NCBI GenBank assembly: GCA_023055425.1
Contig: JALGPY010000002.1
Coordinates: 46,052,821-46,116,820 of the forward strand
Source of the DNA: Linanthus parryae
Lineage: Eukaryota; Streptophyta; Magnoliopsida; Ericales; Polemoniaceae
Length of the DNA: 64,000 nucleotides
Direction: 5' to 3'
Part shown: positions 59,130 through 64,000 of the stretch, piece by piece
Numbering within the stretch: position 1 is the first letter of the stretch
Layout: the number at the start of each line of letters is the position of its first letter
Made by a program: the position numbers and the translations under genes
Notes under the pieces: model-generated
Told to the model about the DNA's origin: nothing
Seen by the model: the letters and a program-made list of their open reading frames with translations, nothing else
The model's database searches: none

Positions 59130-61377
59130 CCTGTAACCCTAAAACTAGTTTCAGAACATCACAGTTTACACCCTTTCAATTCACACAATTAGTTTCACTT
59201 TTAGTGAAACATTTTGCTGATTTTGTGATTAAGTCAAATTATCTAGTAGTATTATTTCGAATAAAGTTTGTCAATTGCTAAGTCGCAATTGGTGTTAGTG
59301 CCCTTCAAATTCCATGATTATCAAAATAGATTAAACTTAGACATTTATTCTGTTTCAACATCAAAAAGACTTCGAGAATTTAGGATAAATTTCAAGTTTT
59401 GATTTACATTCCACAGCCCACTAACTGGATTGGTTTTAGGCTGAGGCTTTATAATTTCTGAAGTCTTAAATGGTGCTTCTCTGATTGATGTGAAGAAAAC
59501 CATTGTATTTGTAATTTCTCCTTAATTAAAATATTAGCTTCTATTTATATTGTCTAAGAAGGAATTGTAGTTAGTTTGTTCCAGAATGAACAATGAAGTA
59601 GTTTCCCTACGAAAACTTCTCAAGAACATTTTTTTTGTCGGCAAGTAGCCATGCCATGTCTGGTCAATGCTCGTACTGCTTCTCTCTTCGTCAGCACATC
59701 TTTGCCTTGACCTGACAAGGTCTTACATGCTCTGAACATTTTACTTTGGTGATATTGCAGATTTGGTATATCTTGGGTCCACTTCAACTAATTTTCCTTT
59801 ACTATATGTGAATGATTCTTTTTTTTTGGTTTAGTCCACAACCATGGATATCATTTGAAATAATTCATTATTCTCTTTTTCATATGAATTTGAGCACTTA
59901 GAGACCAGCCACAGGTTCTAAGGGTTTTAGCAGCAGGGAAACACCATCGATTTTGAAAGTGGTGCAACGATGATCATCCTAAATCCGCCTTTTCCTTCAG
60001 AATATGAGTTCAGAAACACTTACTTTCTTTTTGATCTCTTTGTTACTTCTTTTTAACTATGATGTTTCCATTTTTTTACCACCTGCTAAACTCCATAAGT
60101 GAGTAAAGAGAGTACTGGAACTGGTAATTCCATCTTCTTCTCTTCCTTCCTGGAATTTGAAACAGGGAAGGGAGAGCAACCTTGAAATGGCAGAAATGCC
60201 ACTGGTTGGGTTCTGTTTACAGGACTGAAATGGATCGGGACTTAAAGCTGGATAGTCTTCCCCAATTACCTGAACCATCCAAGAACATCTTCAATTAGAA
60301 TATCGGGTTTCCATTTATACTTTACAATTTTACGGCTACTTAGGAAAGACACAAGTAGCTGTTCCATTTTATGTTATTTTTACCTTCAGCTTCTTTGTTA
60401 TTTGACTAATTCACGTAGTATGGCGTCATTGTTTTTCTACGTTCATTCAGGTACTCGTTTCATCAGAATTAGTTGTCTGGTGCTTCAGGTTAGTATATCT
60501 ATATTGCTGAATCTTGTTTTTTTTTTCTCTTCATTTTTTATATTGCTGAATCTCTTAATATCCACTTTTGGCTATTATTTTGGGTTACATCAAGTGAATT
60601 TCTAACCACCCTAGATCTGGTTCATATAATACGAAAACTGAATCAAACTAACGGATTTAATTTTTTTTTGTGTGTCATATTCTGACAGGTTAATATTTAG
60701 CCTTCTCTTGTGACTGGCTTAAAACTGAAGAAGCCAATTTCTTTCTCAAGTGCTTCAGTTCAGGAAAATCCAAGTTTATTTTTCTTTTTGTTACTTATAG
60801 GGAAGTGGAGAGTGAGGAATACTTGTTTATCTTCTAAAGTTATGTAATAGACCATCTCAACACTGTTTGTGGTGTGGTGGATTCAAGAACTCAACCTTCA
60901 AAATCAATGTATTCAGTTTAATTCTTTAATGGTTATCATTGTTGTTGAAACATAATATGTGCATAATTTTTGTGGTGGAACTTATGTCTAGATACGATTG
61001 TGACAGATTAACAATCAAATCCATGTTAGTGAAAGCTATATCAATAAATACTGGATAATAGTTTTTGTGGTAAATTTCTTATTGTGGTAAATCTCTTATT
61101 GTGGCGGGAGAACAATTCATAATGGCGGAATGTTGGTGCCACCAAAGAAATTATTTGGCGCCAATTTTACCTTTTGCGGCAGGCAAAAAAAGCCGCATCA
61201 ACCGCCACAAGAACCTTTTGTGGCGGAGGGGAACAGCCACAAACTTTTTACGACGGAGGTAAATGAGGCGGAAGAAAAACCGCCACAAGTTCCGCCACAA
61301 AAGGTTTTTGTGGCGGTTTTGGATGTATTTGTGACGGTTTTCACCCGCCGCAAAAACCAATATTTCCAGTAGTGTGA

Positions 61378-61560
61378 GCTGCCTAAAACGGAGAGCAAAA
61401 CCGAGGCGAGTACAAACCGAACCGTCAAAGTTTGACCAAACCGAACTAATTGCCTTTTTGGGGCATGCCCCACCACTGTGGCATGCCTGCGTGGTGGGGC
61501 GCGCCATTCACCTTCTGACAAATATGCAAAATTTGGTGGGGCTATCCTGTACAAGGATCT
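61378..61560. other. Short spacer between CACTA and LINE
   Basis: No gene. Contains GCCCCACCAC and its complement GTGGTGGGGC around GTGGCATGCC, a small GC-rich hairpin, possibly the edge of another insertion. Confidence 0.5.
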
Positions 61561-64000
61561 CCATCCTTCCAACTCGTCTCGCGCTGCAAAGCTGTTAAAG
61601 CTCAACTTCGGGCCTGGGCCAAACAAGGTCTTGGCCATCTTGGAGAGCAGATCAGGCGTGCCCAGGAGCACCTCGCTACCCTCTTAAGCCGCCCTGAGAC
61701 ACAACTTGGATCTTTCTCACTGGACTGGCAGAGACGAGAACAAACGGCTCGAAGCCACCTGAACGAGTTGCTTCAACAAGAAGAAACCTTGTGGGCCCAG
61801 CGAGCCAAATCCCGCTGGCTTCTCCAAGGAGATCGAAACACACGCTTCTTTCATGCAAAGTTCAAGCAGCGCATTTGTCGGAACCGTATAACGGAATTGA
61901 CGCAGGATAATGGCACGGTGGTTTCGACTCAGCACGATCTATTGGCCTATCTGCACAGCCATTTCCGTAATTTCTACTCACCGCAAATACAGTCAGAGAA
62001 TGCCATCCGTAACTGGCATGGATGGCAGTAACTCCGAACTCGACTGTCCTCCAACCACTTGCAAGTATTAAACCAACCATTTACCCCGGAAGAAGTGCGA
62101 GCTGCGGTTTTCCAGCTCAGTCCCTACAAATCCCCAGGTTCTGACGGCATACCTCCGGTGTTTTTTTAAAAAACATGGCATATAACGGGACAGTCAGTGA
62201 TCTCTGCGGTTCTCTCCTTTCTCAATTCGGGACACATTTTAAAACAGTTGAACCATACATCCCTTGCCCTTATCCCCAAAGTGGACCACCCCCAAACCGC
62301 CTCAGATTTCTGTCCTATCAGTCTATGTACCACCACTTACAAGGTCATTTCAAAGGTCTTGGCAAACCGGTTGCGTATTATCCTTCCCGACATCATCTCT
62401 CCCCAACAATCAGCCTTTGTGCCGGGACGTCGGAGCACAGATAATACCCTGCTAGCCAATGAGCTATTTACTCGAATCAAACGTCAATACTCAGGCGCAC
62501 ACTTGGCAGCCTTAAAGCTAGATATGAGTAAAGCTTTCGACCGGGTTAACTGGGATTTCCTGAATCACGCTCTAGTCACAATGGGATTCCCACCCAAATG
62601 GCTCCGTCTGATATCGCAATGTATACGTACTGTGTCCTATTCAGTACTTGTTAATGGCGAATCATCTGATATTTTCACCCCAACAACAGGTCTCTGTCAA
62701 GGGGATCCCCTATCCCCATACCTTTTCATTATATACCTGGAGGCCTTCTCGTTTTTCCTTCAGCATCTCCAGACTACGGAAGAAGTACCGGGTATCCAAC
62801 TCTCTAGAACTGGCTACCCAGTATCACATATGTTTTTTGCTGATGACTGCCTCTTATTCTTCAAGCCAACCCTCACCACTTGTACAAACCTCTCCATCGC
62901 CTTAGACAGCTTTTGCCACCACTCAGGCCAACAACTCAACCATACCAAGTCAAATCTATTCTTCAGTCCAAATATTAGCCCCATCCTTGCTCAACAGTTT
63001 AGTAACTTTTTTGGAAACATTCCAATCACACAAACAGACCATTATTTAGGTTTGCCGCTTGCTGAAGCCAAGAATAAAACCAGGGTGGCCAATGTCCTAA
63101 CTGATAAAATGACTGCCAAACTTGGCTCTTGGCAGGGTCGCCTTCTGAACCCGGCGGGACGTCTAGCATTGGTTAAAACCACATTAACATCTTACCCCAT
63201 TTACTTTGGTACCTCCTTCAGACTTCCCTCAACCACCCTCGACTCCCTTAATAACCAAACCTTACGCTTCTGGCGTAACCCTAACAGCACTAGACCCTTA
63301 CACCTCATACCAGATACTCTATTATTTAGCTCTAAATCCCAAGGAGGGCTGGGCATCCGTAACCAGCATTGGGCTAATAAAGCTTTGTTGGCCTCTACCT
63401 ACTGGCGTCTCCTCAAGTCAAACCACTCTTTCCTAGATTCTACCATCAAACTGAAATACAAACCCTTCTTCGATATCCATCACCTAACGGATGAGGAGAT
63501 TCGCGTCCCTCATGCTTCCTCCTGGTGTGCGAAAAGCGTTCTATCCGGGCGCCAATTAATCCAACAAGGCTATGCGTGGACTGTTGGAAATGGGCAGACA
63601 GTTAACATGGGAAAAGACAGGTGGATCCCTTACCTTACCTGTTCGCTATCTTCCTTCCTAAACACCGATAGGCTTAATTCTATGTTAGTGGCTGACTTCA
63701 TCACTCAACGCCACGAGGGCCAAACTTGGAATCGTCAAGCCTTAAACCAACACCTACCCCAGTTCCTCGTCCAAACCATATTAACCATTCAACTTCCACC
63801 GAATGACGTACCAGACACAATTGTCTGGCCATATACGGCTAGAGGTGACTATTCCTCTAAATCAGGTTACCGTTTCATCGAATCTTCGCAAAACCCCACC
63901 TTCAGGCCGGCAGGCTTCTTCTATAGCCCACCAGCACCAAATCCAGTTTGGGGAAAACTCTGGGGACTACGTATTCCAGAAAAATGCAAGATCTCTTTGG
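61561..64000 (+). pseudogene. 5'-truncated L1-type LINE ORF2 (reverse transcriptase), runs off window
   Basis: The reading frame begins near 61561 with SRWLLQGDRNTRFFHAKF, the linker after the endonuclease, and continues through the reverse transcriptase: PYKSPGSDGIPP, LALIPK, FVPGRRSTDN, LKLDMSKAFDRVNW, QGDPLSPYLF and the catalytic FADD (62836-62847). The zf-RVT-like region follows (GGLGIRN, WGKLWGLRIPEKCK) to the window end. The endonuclease is absent. Two in-frame TAA codons (62029-62031 and 62167-62169) interrupt it; after the second the frame is open for more than 600 codons. The truncation lies near the right end of the CACTA element. It is a dead or near-dead plant L1 copy. Confidence 0.93.

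Larger units (their letters stand above)
57318..61374. mobile_element. CACTA element with captured plastid sigma-factor fragment
   Basis: Starts CACTACTAGAATACCTGG and ends TATTTCCAGTAGTG, with a perfect TGA duplication (57315-57317 and 61375-61377). The right subterminal zone is packed with GCGGC and CCGCCACAA motifs in both orientations. 4057 bp. No CACTA transposase was recognised. It carries a sigma-factor fragment (57870-58442) and an internal triplicated segment (58416-59129). The remainder, 59130-61080, has no supported gene. Confidence 0.93.

Overview
This window is plant nuclear DNA, most likely from a eudicot. It shows spliced genes with GT-AG introns, AT-rich intergenic DNA, and a dense mix of plant transposons (CACTA, Mutator-like, hAT, Harbinger- and Stowaway-like MITEs, LTR remnants, an L1-type LINE). 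I could not identify the genus. There are no prokaryotic operons, no CRISPR array and no confident RNA gene.

Region 1 (1-27545) is a head-to-tail tandem array. A unit of about 4.83 kb occurs five times (ends at 7819, 12653, 17477, 22297 and 27130), and a sixth is cut off at 27545. The window opens just after the stop codon of a further copy, so the array continues to the left. Each unit ends with one two-exon gene for a small secreted peptide of 78 residues. It has a hydrophobic leader and six cysteines spaced C-x7-C-x3-C-x9-C-x5-C-x-C, the cysteine-stabilised alpha-beta (CS-alpha-beta, defensin-like) pattern with a GYC gamma-core. Copies 1 and 4 encode the same protein, copies 2 and 3 differ from them by one residue, and copy 5 carries five clustered replacements. 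A 2975-bp CACTA element with a GTT target duplication sits in the intron of copy 1. Every unit also carries an inverted pair of one MITE family and a Harbinger-like element upstream of the promoter.

Region 2 (27546-34591) is transposon-derived. It holds a long hairpin, a 5'-truncated MURA-like transposase with a SWIM finger, a GRF zinc-finger/membrane-anchor gene on the opposite strand, short tandem repeats, an orphan upstream remnant of the peptide family, and a 1433-bp non-autonomous MULE with a 9-bp target duplication.

Region 3 (34592-46029) is AT-rich and gene-poor. A tandem repeat is split by a 2348-bp solo LTR with a CTTTT duplication. A 4938-bp CACTA element with a TCT duplication follows and contains exon-like pieces of a captured gene.

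Region 4 (46030-53990) has two diverged single paralogs of the peptide gene. Copy 6 has lost the ancestral start codon and probably uses the next in-frame ATG. Copy 7 is intact. Both keep the leader, splice position and six-cysteine framework but have very different mature sequences. Two small hAT elements, a plant-mobile-domain pseudogene and two related LTR ends lie around them.

Region 5 (53991-64000) holds a G-box-bearing MITE, a Ty1-copia 3' end, a 4057-bp CACTA element (TGA duplication) with a decayed plastid sigma-factor fragment, and a 5'-truncated LINE reverse transcriptase that runs off the window edge.

The main biology is birth-and-death evolution of a secreted cysteine-rich peptide family: tandem amplification, one strongly altered copy, transposon invasion, start-codon loss and dead remnants.
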